Assembly: GCA_022592445.1 (NCBI GenBank)
Contig: JABYQR010000115.1
Span: 53,198 to 117,197, forward strand
Direction of reading: 5' to 3'
Length of the DNA: 64,000 nt
Source: Cytidiella melzeri
Lineage: Eukaryota > Basidiomycota > Agaricomycetes > Polyporales > Irpicaceae
Positions 10,932 through 21,271 of this stretch are shown here, one piece after another. Position numbers and translations under genes: made by a program. How positions within the stretch are numbered: the stretch's first letter is position 1; every line of letters starts with the position of its first letter. The notes beneath the pieces were generated by a model. It did not search any database. It saw only the letters and a program-made list of their open reading frames with translations, and was not told the DNA's origin.

Positions 10932-11089
10932 GGCGATGACACATTGTAGTTTGAATAAGAGGTGGGAGAAGCCAGAGAGTGCTGCACTCACAAGTTATAG
11001 TCACAGCACAAAGTGGCCAGTGATTTGCACCAGCTACCTTAGATTGCGAAAGCAGCAGTTGTTGCGCAATGAGGTTGAGTTGCAAAGAC

Positions 11090-11118
11090 AGCAATTGCCT
11101 ATTTAGGCTGTAGCCAAA
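11090..11118 (-). promoter_or_regulatory. Shared FunK1 promoter module, pseudogene copy
   Basis: TTTGGCTACAGCCTAAATAG and the following GCAATTGCTGTCTTT match the upstream blocks of the other FunK1 loci. Retroelement E was inserted 64 bp further upstream (target duplication at 11178-11182), separating this promoter from its more distal sequence, which resumes at 14288. Confidence 0.4.
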
Positions 11119-11182
11119 CACAAGCGTTGATTCGGAGGTTCGGCAGAAGCCAATCTCAACTTCGATCTGCGGTCATTGAAAA

Positions 11183-11350
11183 TGTCAAGGATGTGACCCG
11201 GTCGGGGTACTGGATTGGGACAGGAGATAGAGAGGGGCACTCAACGATCGAGTGACTTAGTACTTATTGCAGATGCAACATTTGTATTCAGCATTGAATC
11301 CTACCCTCGTACCTCCATCTCGTGCACCCGTCCGAACCTCGTCTTTGACA
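11183..11350 (+). repeat. Left LTR of E (168 bp)
   Basis: It begins TGTCAAGGATG and ends TCTTTGACA, giving short inverted ends. It is identical to 14120-14287. Confidence 0.97.
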
Positions 11351-11368
11351 GGTTATGAGCCCCGCGCT
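11351..11368 (+). promoter_or_regulatory. Half-tRNA-iMet primer-binding site of E
   Basis: GGTTATGAGCCCCGCGC follows the LTR directly. It is complementary to the anticodon stem-loop of initiator tRNA-Met (GGGCTCATAACC), the internal primer known from Drosophila copia and Ty5-like elements. This places E with Ty1/copia-type elements although it encodes none of their proteins. Confidence 0.75.
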
Positions 11369-11946
11369 CTCTGCCGCGATAATCCTTTGATCTCTACAAC
11401 TATCCTTTGATCTACAAGATCTTGATCTCTCAACTCTACCTTTGCACGAACAACTACGAGTTCGACCAAACCCCTATCTCTGTACTTTCCATATCCCTTC
11501 GCCACAATCTCGACATCCTCTCAACGGACACCAACGTACACGGTTGTGTGACAATACGTTTGACACCGCATCATCAGCGCAATGCGCTTTCCCGCGCCAC
11601 AAAGCCCAAATGCCATCTACTGTCGACTGCCGATGTCCTCTTAATCGCACAACATCCCCCTCGACAACCCTCTACGATTCCACTTTGTTAAGAAGAAGAT
11701 GGCGAGGAGAAAGATCGATACCAGGGGGATAAGCCGGGACGAGCAGAGACGGACATGCACGACGGATACAGGGGTGACGGGAGAGATGTCAGACTGGTAC
11801 AAGGGTTATCAGGATGTGTCACAGAGCTAAGTACCCAGTCAAATTGGATTATGATGTACCCTGACTACTGTACATCCTAGAAATGTCCCAGGTACTACTG
11901 TGGACTTGTGGACCAATCAGGAGGTTACATTGGCCAAAGCTGTACT
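11369..11946 (+). other. E leader; no gene
   Basis: Untranslated-looking sequence with short imperfect repeats (cctttgatct) near 11385-11415. No domain-bearing ORF was seen. Confidence 0.5.
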
Positions 11947-12290
11947 TGCCCTGGTGGGGCAGACTCGGATTGAGTCACAAATAGATGTGCAAGCCTCGGT
12001 GAGGCTGACCCCGGTGGGGTTGTTGTGCCCCGTTAGGGCTGGAGCCTCTGGTGAGGTCGTTGTGCCCCGTTAGGGCTGTAGCCTCGGTGAGGCTGACTCC
12101 GTATGAGTCGTCGTGCCCCGTGAGGGCTGGAACCTCCGGTGGAGTTGACCTCGGTGAGGTCGTTGTGCCCCGTTAGGGCTGGAGCCTCCGGTGAGGCTGA
12201 TCTCGGTGAGATCATTGTGCCCCGTTAGGGCTGGAGCCTCGGTGAGGCTGGCCCTGGAAGGGTCTTTGTGCTGACTCCGGTGAGGCTGCA
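11947..12290 (+). repeat. Array of at least 16 short hairpins with covarying stems
   Basis: Successive 13-16 nt near-palindromes follow one another: for example GACTCcgtatGAGTC (12095), GACCTCggtGAGGTC (12147), GATCTCggtGAGATC (12199), AGCCTCggtGAGGCT and GCCCCgttaGGGC. Stem sequences differ from unit to unit but the two halves change together, while loops stay GGT, CGGT or GTTA. Larger ~52-bp composite units are also tandemly repeated. The array is not protein-like in either strand. Confidence 0.9.
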
Positions 12291-12555
12291 CACATCTTTC
12301 TGGCCGCAACTCAACCTCCGACGAAATTATCGAGGACTACTCGCAGGTCACGGGGGGGGCGCTAGATAGTGACCCACAAGCACGCTTACTACCGCCACCA
12401 ACAGCGACAACTATGTCCTCCACGCTTCGCTCACTCGCAAAGCACACCCGCTCACTCTCCCGCACTATAATCCCCAAGTCTGCGAATCGCTCGTTCCATT
12501 CGCCATTTGCGGTCCTCTCCTCTTTCTCCCTCTCCGTCTACCACTTGCGCTCATC
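12291..12555 (+). other. E internal sequence; no gene
   Basis: No domain was recognised. It looks like the 5' UTR of the captured gene, with CT-rich sequence before the ATG at 12556. Confidence 0.45.
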
Positions 12556-13544
12556 ATGCGTGCCAACACGCTCACCCGTAATCCATTGAGGACAGTCTCC
12601 ATCGTCGCCTCCTTATCCAGTGCCGTCGTCAACGTTCTCTGTGCCGTCAGGGTGATCGCCTCCGGTAGGTCCCTCAAGTGGGACTTTGACTCTGAAGGAG
12701 ATGCCCTCGACCTCGATGCAGTCAAGCTCGTTTGGTTTCTGCTCGCAATTTACTTTGCCGCAGCAGCGACCGCGTCCACCATTGGTTTTATCGGTGATGC
12801 AAAGAGATAGCTCAACTATGTTCGCTTCTTCCGAGACTAATTCATCATCGACTTGGCTTCCGTGTTTCTCCATGCCATTATATTGAGCTATACAGCGTTC
12901 AGCTCTTCGACGCTACAAGCTGGCGTATGCGAAGAACTTGTCAGGCAGCCAGACCTCATGCGCGATATGGCCGAATCTGGGCTGAACTTGGAGAATTGCG
13001 AGTACTGGTTCGGGCGTGCGGCCGTTGCGATTTTGGGCGAGATGCTCGTTTTCGCCGTAGTTCGGACTCATTTTGTCATCGCACTATCAAAGTACTACGC
13101 GCAGTTCCGACAAGATGGAAACTACGATGCAATTCATTCAGGCGGCATCAGCTCCAAGAATGAACATGGTTTCCAGAGAATCTATCTTCTCCCAACACCG
13201 ACATCTGCCACATTCCCTCCTATAGACGTCAACCATCAGAACAGTGACAATCCCAGTGCAATCGACTATTGCCACGATGACCCGGAGACCGAGACTATTA
13301 TGGTGTATGCGCCAGTGCCCCTGACGCGTCTGTCACTCGAAGACGCGAGAGAGCTACATGCGACAAAGGCGTTAGTCCTGTGCCGCCGCCGTCACCACGG
13401 AGCCACCGCCATCACCGACACCATTCGCATACGCACGCACACTCTGGCGCAAAGCATCACAAACGCCGGTGTGAGAGTATTTCGACGGTTGCAAGCGTGC
13501 CGTATCGAGACGAACTGGAGATTCTGTTGAAGGAGAAGGTGTAA
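12556..13544 (+). pseudogene. Captured host membrane-protein gene inside E
   Basis: From the ATG at 12556 (MRANTLTRNPLR) one frame reads through three or more hydrophobic segments, a conserved loop (GVCEELVRQPDLMRDM, NLENCEYWFGRA) and a tail with QRIYLLPTPTS, MVYAPVPL and a histidine-rich stretch ending DELEILLKEKV. This resembles, from memory, a common uncharacterised four-helix membrane protein of agaricomycetes. It is broken by in-frame TAG (12808) and TAA (12838) and a frameshift near 13375. No intron remains, suggesting capture from a spliced transcript. It is not part of any retroelement protein set. Confidence 0.75.
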
Positions 13545-14119
13545 GACAGCGTCTTCGCAAGTGCAAGGATGAGGACTTCTAGTAAAACGCCCCTGCGAAC
13601 TGGGTCCCCAGCGGGATGCTGACAGTGGGAGGGGCGTTGCCTGGGTTGGCCCCTTCACGAACCTGAATCGTCTTCACGACGTCTCTGCAGGCATCTGTTT
13701 ATCACTCACACGCTCTCCGTATATCGCCTTCACGACCCTTCTGCCAAGCTGTAGCATTCACCTCCCCCAGCTCGTCAGCTCACGCGCAACGCTTCACTGC
13801 CAGCCCTCTCCGATAATGCTTTGGATCAACTTGAAACATCTGGATCCGGTACAGCATGCGCCACCGCAGCGCGATATAATGCACCGACTGCGTTCTCGCG
13901 CGCGAAAGCACATTCTAGCTCCACAAGCCGACTTCAAGGCCTCGACTTTACCGTACCTCCAAATCGCCCTTCGACGCCTTCCTCTAATCCCGTCGCTATA
14001 AGACTGACAATGCCGACTACCTCTTCCGAGCATCAATACGCACGACATGGCGTCAGCATCGAACGGACGCAGGCTACCTGCCATTACGAAGAAGTATGGC
14101 GACACGGGTCAAGGGGGGG
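13545..14119 (+). other. E 3' internal region; no gene
   Basis: Short ORFs at 13816-14192 have no recognisable domain. The end is a polypurine-like G run just before the right LTR. Confidence 0.45.
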
Positions 14120-14287
14120 TGTCAAGGATGTGACCCGGTCGGGGTACTGGATTGGGACAGGAGATAGAGAGGGGCACTCAACGATCGAGTGACTTAGTAC
14201 TTATTGCAGATGCAACATTTGTATTCAGCATTGAATCCTACCCTCGTACCTCCATCTCGTGCACCCGTCCGAACCTCGTCTTTGACA
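14120..14287 (+). repeat. Right LTR of E (168 bp)
   Basis: Identical to 11183-11350; followed by the target duplication GAAAA. Confidence 0.97.
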
Positions 14288-16059
14288 GAAAAGCCTGTGG
14301 CCACGCCCTCAACGTGAACTGTATGTGTAGTTGAGGACGAAAATCAACGCATAACAGCGACAAGTACAGCATGCCAATAGTGTTCCAGCTTGAAGTGGCA
14401 GGCACGAGAACAGTCTTCTCATAATTTAAGTATGTGTATCTACCACGACTTGCATACAGCAGCTGCTATGTACTGAGAGCTTGGTGTCGACTCAACAAAC
14501 CGCTCTAGTGCCGGCGAGAATCTTTTTTTCTTGAGAAGGGCGCCTAGACGTTCAACAACAAATGTTGTAGAATGCTAAAGCCAACGGCGCAGTATCAAAC
14601 TGGAAGCAGATGGCGTTGTCGACGTTGAACTGGTTGACGAGTTGCGGTTTTGTCCCTGCAGAACAACACTGGCAGGATGCTGTGATTCGTGCCGGTGAGC
14701 AACCTTCTATAGCTAGTCCGAGTCAAGCGGCAGACTTGCTGGAAGAATGGCAGAGGATCTGCAGGAGAACATGCATGGTCAATCTCGGAAATACTCACAC
14801 ACACAAACTTTACCATCGGTGTTTTACACGGTTTTTCTGAGCATTTACCGCTCAATCGACCGTTCATATTCCACGACCTTGAGAAAAAGAGATAGCGCTA
14901 CTCAATGGCTGACCAGCGATATCGTCACACGCTTTCCCGCGTTCTGCCACGATCGTCTTCTATTTGTCGCCCGTTTGCTATGATATACATGGGACGGAGA
15001 GGGTTATGAAGGGGAAATGAGTGCGAAATGAAATCGGTGTGGGTTGGGGCAGCAGCCGCAGCACCGAGAGGCACTTTTGTCAGGTTGTCAAGCCGTACAA
15101 TGTCTTGACACAAGACTCACACGAATTCACCCGAAATCTCCGCCGGAATACGTAAGGTCCCCGAGTGCACTTGCGTGCATATTTGCGCAGAGAGCGACAT
15201 CGTCCTGCCACGGTCGGAAGTCGTCAGCTTTGCGCGCAGAGTGGAGCTGTAGTATCTGCGCGGGTCTTGACAGGTGGCAGATTCAGATGTGCACAATACA
15301 TAACGAGGTCTTCTTCATCTTATCTCGAGCTTCGCGGTCTCTATACGGGTCAACTAAAACGGCCTCATTAGTTCTGCAATCCCCAGTTGGACGAAGCACT
15401 TACCATTGTGTACCTCTCCAAGCTACAGTCCTATGCTACATAGCATGGTATTGAACATCATCATCACGGCCCAGCACAGGCTAGTTACGAGGCAGAGGGA
15501 GAACTGCCAGTGACAATCAAAGTCGGGAACAAGATGCAACGATGGTTACTAAATTTAGCTGGGGGAGTGCATTCCTCAACCCAATCTCCGCTGTTTCTGT
15601 AGTTCCGTCGCGCCCGTCTCACTTCAACGTCCATCTGCCAGTGCTCAATGCTCATGTCCCTAGCTTAGCTTCAATAACTGAACAGCTGAGCCAAAGAAGC
15701 GTGTATGAGCAGAGCTCAACGCCCAAAGCTGAGGTATTCTCACGTGAACAACGCTCAATTAAAGCCTCGATGTAAGGGTGAGCTTAGGTTTGTCCCCCTT
15801 CTTTCCCACCGCTGTCGACCAAGCGACGTAACTTGACCGTTGTGGCCTTTTATGCTGTAGATTTACTTTAGAGGAACGCCTGTGCATCATGGGGATGCAT
15901 TACAACACTGCACGGGTCCAGAGCCCACTTGAAGTATCCGAACATAATGGCACCGACGGCAACTGCGCCTTCTTTTAAGTCTCACTGTCCTGACAGTACC
16001 AATCTGAAACAGCCGAGCCTTGGCCCTACCTGCATCCCATCTATCTACAGCACACCCAC
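14288..16059. other. No gene recognised; MFS upstream region
   Basis: The first ~120 bp continue the upstream region of the third FunK1 copy (compare 8200-8280), split off by E. The remainder has only short ORFs without motifs and includes the promoter of the MFS gene. Confidence 0.5.
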
Positions 16060-18361
16060 ATGTCGACTCGTGAGACACTTGCGGCCGCCTCAGATGTTGA
16101 AGAGCTCCGAGTTGGGACGACTGAGAAAGTGCAGTTAGTGCAAATTCCTGCTCATATAGCCCGTAGACCGTCTCACCTATCTCACCCAGTACGAGAGAGA
16201 ATGTCGAAGTTGCCCAAGAGCCAGCCTTCCAATGGAGCAAATGCGGACTCGGTTTCTGGATGATAGTCATCGCCAACATGACCTGCGATTTCCTTTCTGC
16301 CTTTGACATGGTACGTGGCTTGATGGTCACTCAGTGTACTCTAGCGAACGACTTGAGATCTTCAGACAGCTATATCAACCGCCCTCCCAACCATTCTTCA
16401 TGAATTCGGTGGCCAGGATTTCATCTGGGCAGGAAGCGCTTACCTTCTCGCAGGTACAGCTGTCGTCCCACTGTGCGGCAGCCTGGTATCAATATTTGGA
16501 AGGAAACCTATCATTCTTGTCTGTGTCGCCTTCTTTGCGCTCGGCTCGGCTCTCGCAGGTGCGGCTCGTAGTATGAACATGCTCATAGCTGCCCGAGGTA
16601 AGCAAGCAATCGAAGGCTTACCGCCAGCATTTGTATCTTGATTCGATACATTTCGAAGCTGTGCAAGGATTTGGATCTGGTGGATGTCTTGCAGTTACCG
16701 AAATCATCTACGCCGACCTTGTCCCCTTACCTCAGCGAGGAATAATCCAAGGCATTGATGCAGTGTACGTCGACTACGTTGTCATTTCCTCAGCCTCCAC
16801 TTCTCGATTTCTGCTAACTAGTCCTGCAGACTCTGGGCTTTCGCTACGTACGTGCTAGAATAGCAATTCCGTCTTCTTCTGCTCACGATACTTTGCAGAG
16901 CCATAGGACCCGTGATAGGTGGAGCACTGGCAAGCGCCGGCGCGTGGCGATGGTTATTCTATCTCAACCTCCCCATCGCTGCCGCTGCCGCTTGTCTCCA
17001 GCTGTTCTTCTTACCCAACAACACACCTCAAGCTACCTTCAGCCATAAGATTCGTCGTATCGACTGGTTGTGAGTATTGGGCTCAGATAAGTGGTTCTGC
17101 GTTGACAAAGCTGTTCAGAGGTGGCGTTGTCATCGTAGGCGGCTCGGCGTCGTTGACGTTGGCCTTGACCCTGGGTGGGCAGCGCTTTTCCTGGGACTCG
17201 GTGCAGGTCCTGGCTCCTCTGGTGATTGGAATTGTTGCGCTCGGAGCCTTCTTTGTTATTGAGGTATATTGGGCTACGGAACCGATCGTGAGTTTCTCCT
17301 TGCCCCCCATTTGTGTTCACGCTCTCAACCTGCAAACTGCCTATAGGTCCCTTGGTCTATCGTCATCGATCGTACATCCCTCAGCGGGTCAGTCAAACTT
17401 GCTCTGAGAGAACGAAGGCAGAGAACATGTCTCACCTTTTTATCCAGATATCTCGGAACGGCCGTCCACGGCGTCGTCTCCTTCGCTGCGATCTGTCAGT
17501 GCTACTGTCCACTCTTTCTTAGAGCTCAAAACTAATCCTCACTTCGACACTCTCCATAGACTACCTTCCCGTGTACTTCCAAGCCGTCAAAGGCGCTTCT
17601 CCACTCCGATCCGGCGTCGAGATCCTCGGCATGGCCATGTTTATCACTCCAGCTGCCATGGTCTGTGGCGTCACGGTTGAGGTCTTCCGAGTCTACCGAC
17701 CTCAGAACTACATTGGCTGGGCCCTCACCGTCACCGGTTTCGGTATCCTGTCCCTCATCGACATCTCTAGCAGCAGAGCGCAGTATATCGGCTGTCAGCT
17801 CGTATTGGGTCTCGGGCTGGGGATCGTGTGGATCTCGACGCAGTTCCCGATTCTGGCCCCGCTGCCTTTCTCCAACAACGCACATGCACTTGCGTTCTTC
17901 ACGTTCGTCAGGAGTCTTTCTCAGGTGAGCCTTGCCCCTTCCTTGCTTTCACTGGAAAGAGAATCTTACTGATTCAATGTTTCGTTTACTTGTCAATTTT
18001 TTTTTGTTTACAGACCTGGGGCGTTGCCATCGGAGGCTCCATCCTCCAAAACTCACTCCGCCATAAGCTCCCACCTTCGTTCCTCTCTCAACTCCCCGCC
18101 GGGGTAGCCGTCGCGTATTCTGCGATACCATCCATTTACACACTCCAAGAACCGATGCGGACAGAAGTCCGAGTGGCCTTTGCGGAGAGCACGAAGTTGT
18201 TGTGGGAGGTCATGGTGGGTATATCGGGAATTGGGCTGGCGACGGTAGTGTTGATGAAAGAGGTGCCTATGCGTACGGATGTTGATGAGCAGTGGGCTTT
18301 GGAGCAGGCGAGGGAGGACCGGGGTGGGGGCGGTAAAGGTGAGCCAGTGCCGATGGTATGA
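16060..18361 (+). CDS. MFS transporter, DHA2-like (14-helix) drug:H+ antiporter
   Basis: Exons are read as ..16310, 16366-16597, 16659-16764, 16830-16847, 16899-17069, 17119-17287, 17347-17494, 17560-17924 and 18014-18361, with GT-AG introns of 49-89 bp; about 580 aa. The product has FWMIVIANMTCDF, AISTALPTIL, a GRKP loop (SIFGRKPII), RAVQGFGSGG and GPVIGGALASAGAWRW(L)FYLNLP, the hallmarks of multidrug-type MFS proteins, with further helices to a hydrophilic tail. It would export toxic compounds or metabolites at the plasma membrane. The first exon is uncertain: MSTRETLAAASDVEEL starts at 16060, but joining it to the frame open from 16167 needs a short intron or indicates a one-base frameshift. 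Confidence 0.88.
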
Positions 18362-19294
18362 GGGATTGGAGGACTCGGCGGATATACAGTATAAGTTTAC
18401 GTTACTATGCGTGCTGTACATGTGGCCTTCAAAGTCTAGTCGATATTTTGGCCCTGTGTTCGAATATTCAACTACCTTACTAGCGCCCAATAGGCAGTAG
18501 CGGCAAAAAGTGTTGCGACACCGTGAGCGCGCAACATTTCCCTCACGGTGTGGGCTCATTACTGCATAGTTTTTTCTCTGTTCATTTGTGTACTCATTTT
18601 CTACCTTGTAAATATCCTGCTCGTGGTAAAATGATCCAATCTTTCTTGTGCACGAGAAACTGTCCGCGATCCGCGCGATAGCAGCGTTAGGCGCCTGTTC
18701 ATCGCACCACCCGTATTGTGTTTTATTCGATGTTTTCTGTGTACAACTTCAACATACAAATTCTGTTGTAATTTCATGATGCGTTCCTAACTTCATTTAG
18801 CAATCCTGACTCCCTCGATTGCTCCCTGTCAAGGCGAGATTGTATCGCTGATCATCGGAGTTCAGATCTATGGACAATGTAGATTAGATATGTAAATAGA
18901 TAAGATCAGATAGTACATAGCATGTGATTCCATCATCATTATGGCCACACACGATGCAATACTTGCACCTTGTTGCATTGTGTTCCAGTAGTTTCCATGA
19001 CTGAATAGCAGAAGTCCCATGAGGCTTCTCCTGACTCATATTTCATATACCAAATGTATTGAGCTTACTAAAGGCTCAGTTAGCACCGGTCAGTTATGTA
19101 GGATGCTCAGTCATCACTTACATTCTCTATAGTAGTATCAGCAAGCAGGACTGTGCATTATTAATCCTTACTCATATGGCATTACTGTAGCATTAGTAAT
19201 CTAGTTACAGACATGTATATATACCGTTTGTAGAGAGCAGAGAAATAATAAGACACTTACTCCTAGAGTTAGTTGACCTTCCAAGTCATCCCCC
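18362..19294. other. No gene recognised
   Basis: Downstream of the MFS gene. AT-rich sequence with short simple motifs and no ORF of interest. The last ~400 bp may belong to an old Copia-type LTR whose end is seen at 20008. Confidence 0.45.
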
Positions 19295-19983
19295 TGACAC
19301 GGAGACGGAGCTCGATGTGACAAACAGGGACACAAAGTGGAAAACGACAAGGAGGTGGTGGCAGGCGTAGAGCACAATGCTTTCACCAGCTATCAGACTT
19401 TCGTCAAGTTGCTAGCCCAGTAAAGACCAAGAGGTCGAGATGGGGGGCTAGGAGCGTACATGCAGCAGTATATATACACTTCAGGGACCTGCGCATAGAC
19501 CATGTCAAGGGCAGCCTCTGCAAGAAGCCGTGTGAACAAAGAACAATAGAACTACCTAAATGAGAACAATAGCTATTGTCTGGACTCTGCCTAGACCTCT
19601 ACTCGTGAGAGAATCTATCTAAAAGGAGACCAACTATTGTATTCCATTCTCACACCTATGAGAACATTCTTCCATAAAGAGAACAATGGGGAAAGAACAA
19701 AAGGAGTCCATGTGAGTGCTATCTATGATGTCAAACCCTAGCTATGGGCTGAGCCATGTGGTTGTAGCCATGTGGTCTTACATAAGCTAAGTCACATGCC
19801 AGTGTGACGTAGTAGCAAGTAACGGGATCATGTGGAGCATCTAATCCATGTGATATGGGCGCTTAATAGACGTGCAAGGGGTTTGTGCAAAGAGGATTGC
19901 AACTGGGTTGTAGCCCAAGGTTTTGAAGATAAAAACAAGAGGTAAATTGTGAAAAATAAGGGCTAGGCGGGCCATCCAGGACA
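19295..19983 (-). repeat. Solo LTR of Gypsy family B (689 bp)
   Basis: This is the reverse complement of a diverged family-B LTR, sharing its TATATATA box, the ATCTCGACCT start segment and both ends. It is flanked by the duplication CCCCC (19290-19294 and 19984-19988). No internal sequence remains, so the element was lost by LTR-LTR recombination. Confidence 0.9.
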
Positions 19984-20008
19984 CCCCCGCACTTGTAACT
20001 TTCAAACA

Positions 20009-20024
20009 GATTATGAGCCCCAGC
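20009..20024 (+). promoter_or_regulatory. Probable Copia-type primer site of an older element
   Basis: GATTATGAGCCCCAGC follows a CA end (TTTCAAACA) and resembles the half-tRNA-iMet primer site of element E. It suggests that sequence ending at 20008 is the end of an old LTR, into which the solo LTR at 19295-19983 was inserted, and that 20009-20369 is its leader. Confidence 0.4.
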
Positions 20025-20369
20025 TTGTAAGTCTTACCACAACTCCTCTACTCTGCAACCTTCTTCAAGCTCGACACTACACAACTGTTACTTTGTGAGT
20101 AACATTTATTTCTACACATAGTAGGCCATTTTGTAGTAGAAGACCCAGTTTTAGTTGTTACAAAAGGTCTTCACACTCTACTATTCTCATTCTTTTCTCA
20201 TAATAGTAGCTAGCTATTTCTTTGCTTTACTTTGACAATCCAACTCATTCTTCCCCACTCAATCCCTTGTCATTTCCATTCAACAACAGACTATTATGTC
20301 ATTGACTTTTCTTTCTTTGTTCCTGTTACTTCGGACCTAACTCTGATTGGCTAGCATTGCCTTGGTCTA

Positions 20370-21125
20370 TGTCATGGATGGCCTGACTAGCTTTTAATTT
20401 TCGCAATTTACCTCTTGTTTTTATCTGTAAAACTCCGGGCTACAACCTAGTTTCAATTCTCTCTGCATAAACTCCTTTGCACGTCTATTAAGCGCCCGTA
20501 TCACGTGGCTTAGACGCTCCACACGGTCACATTACTTGCTACTACGTCACACTGGCATGTGACTTAGCTTAAGTAAGACCACATGGCTACAGACACATGG
20601 CTCAGCCCATAGCTAGGGTTTGACGTCATAGATACCATCCACATGGGCTCCTTATTGTTCTTTCCCTATTGTTCTCTTTATGGAAGGATGTTCTCACAGG
20701 TGTGGGAATGGAATACAATAGTTGGTCTCCTTTTAGATAGATTCTCTCACGGGTAGAGTTCTTGGCAAGGTCTAGACAATAGCTATTGTTCTCCTTTAGG
20801 TAGTTCTTTTGTTCTTCGTTCACACGGCTTCTTGCAAAGCCTGCCCTCAACATGGTCTGTGCGCAGGTCCCTGAAGTCTATATATACTGCTGCATGTACG
20901 CTCCTAGCCCCCATCTCGACCTCTTGGTCTTTACTGGGCTAGGTAAGCAACCCCCTCTTGTACTACATAGCTGGTAGTCACAATACTAACTTGGTCTTTA
21001 CTGGGCTAGATATCTGTATAAGGTTTATAGCTGGTGAGAGCATTGTGCTATACGCCTGCCACCACCTCGTCGTCGTCTTTCACTCCGTGTCCCTAGTCGT
21101 TACGTCGAGCTCCGTCTCCGTGACA
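20370..21125 (+). repeat. 5' LTR of Gypsy B (756 bp)
   Basis: It runs from TGTCATGG to CCGTGACA. TATATATAC at 20879-20887 is followed 26 bp later by ATCTCGACCT (20913-20922), the predicted RNA start and the partner of the primer site. Confidence 0.96.
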
Positions 21126-21138
21126 TTAGGTCGAGATC
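21126..21138 (+). promoter_or_regulatory. Self-priming primer-binding site of B
   Basis: The sequence directly after the LTR is TTAGGTCGAGATC. AGGTCGAGAT (21128-21137) is the exact reverse complement of ATCTCGACCT at the predicted 5' end of the RNA (20913). It parallels family A. Confidence 0.7.
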
Positions 21139-21271
21139 GTTGTGAAAACCCTGGGTCCCCCATTCCCACCGTTTTAAAAAGTTTATTCCTGTTTGACGAG
21201 TACGTCTCCGGTCTTCTCATACCGTTGAGCTACACTTACGTCGTCCGTTTCTACCCCCTGCGCGTTGTCTA

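Larger units (their letters stand above)
11183..14287 (+). mobile_element. Non-autonomous LTR retrotransposon E (3.1 kb)
   Basis: Two 168-bp LTRs are identical base for base and flanked by the perfect 5-bp duplication GAAAA (11178-11182 and 14288-14292). A primer site complementary to the anticodon arm of initiator tRNA-Met follows the left LTR, and a G-rich tract (CAAGGGGGGG) precedes the right LTR. There is no gag, protease, reverse transcriptase or integrase. The inside holds a hairpin array (11947-12290) and a captured host gene (12556-13544). The half-tRNA primer points to a Copia-type parent supplying proteins in trans. Identical LTRs mean very recent insertion. Confidence 0.92.

Noticed and set aside
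11947..12290. CRISPR-like or protein-coding repeat array
   Set aside because: Units are near-palindromes of variable sequence without constant repeat and unique spacer; a fungal genome gives no CRISPR context, and the Pro/Gly/Arg-rich ORFs on the minus strand only reflect the repeat.
12613..12873. Minus-strand ORFs over the captured gene and similar ORFs opposite FunK1 genes (for example 6372-7274, 54207-55109)
   Set aside because: They are antisense shadows of GC-rich coding sequence; codons follow the sense gene and no domain is present.
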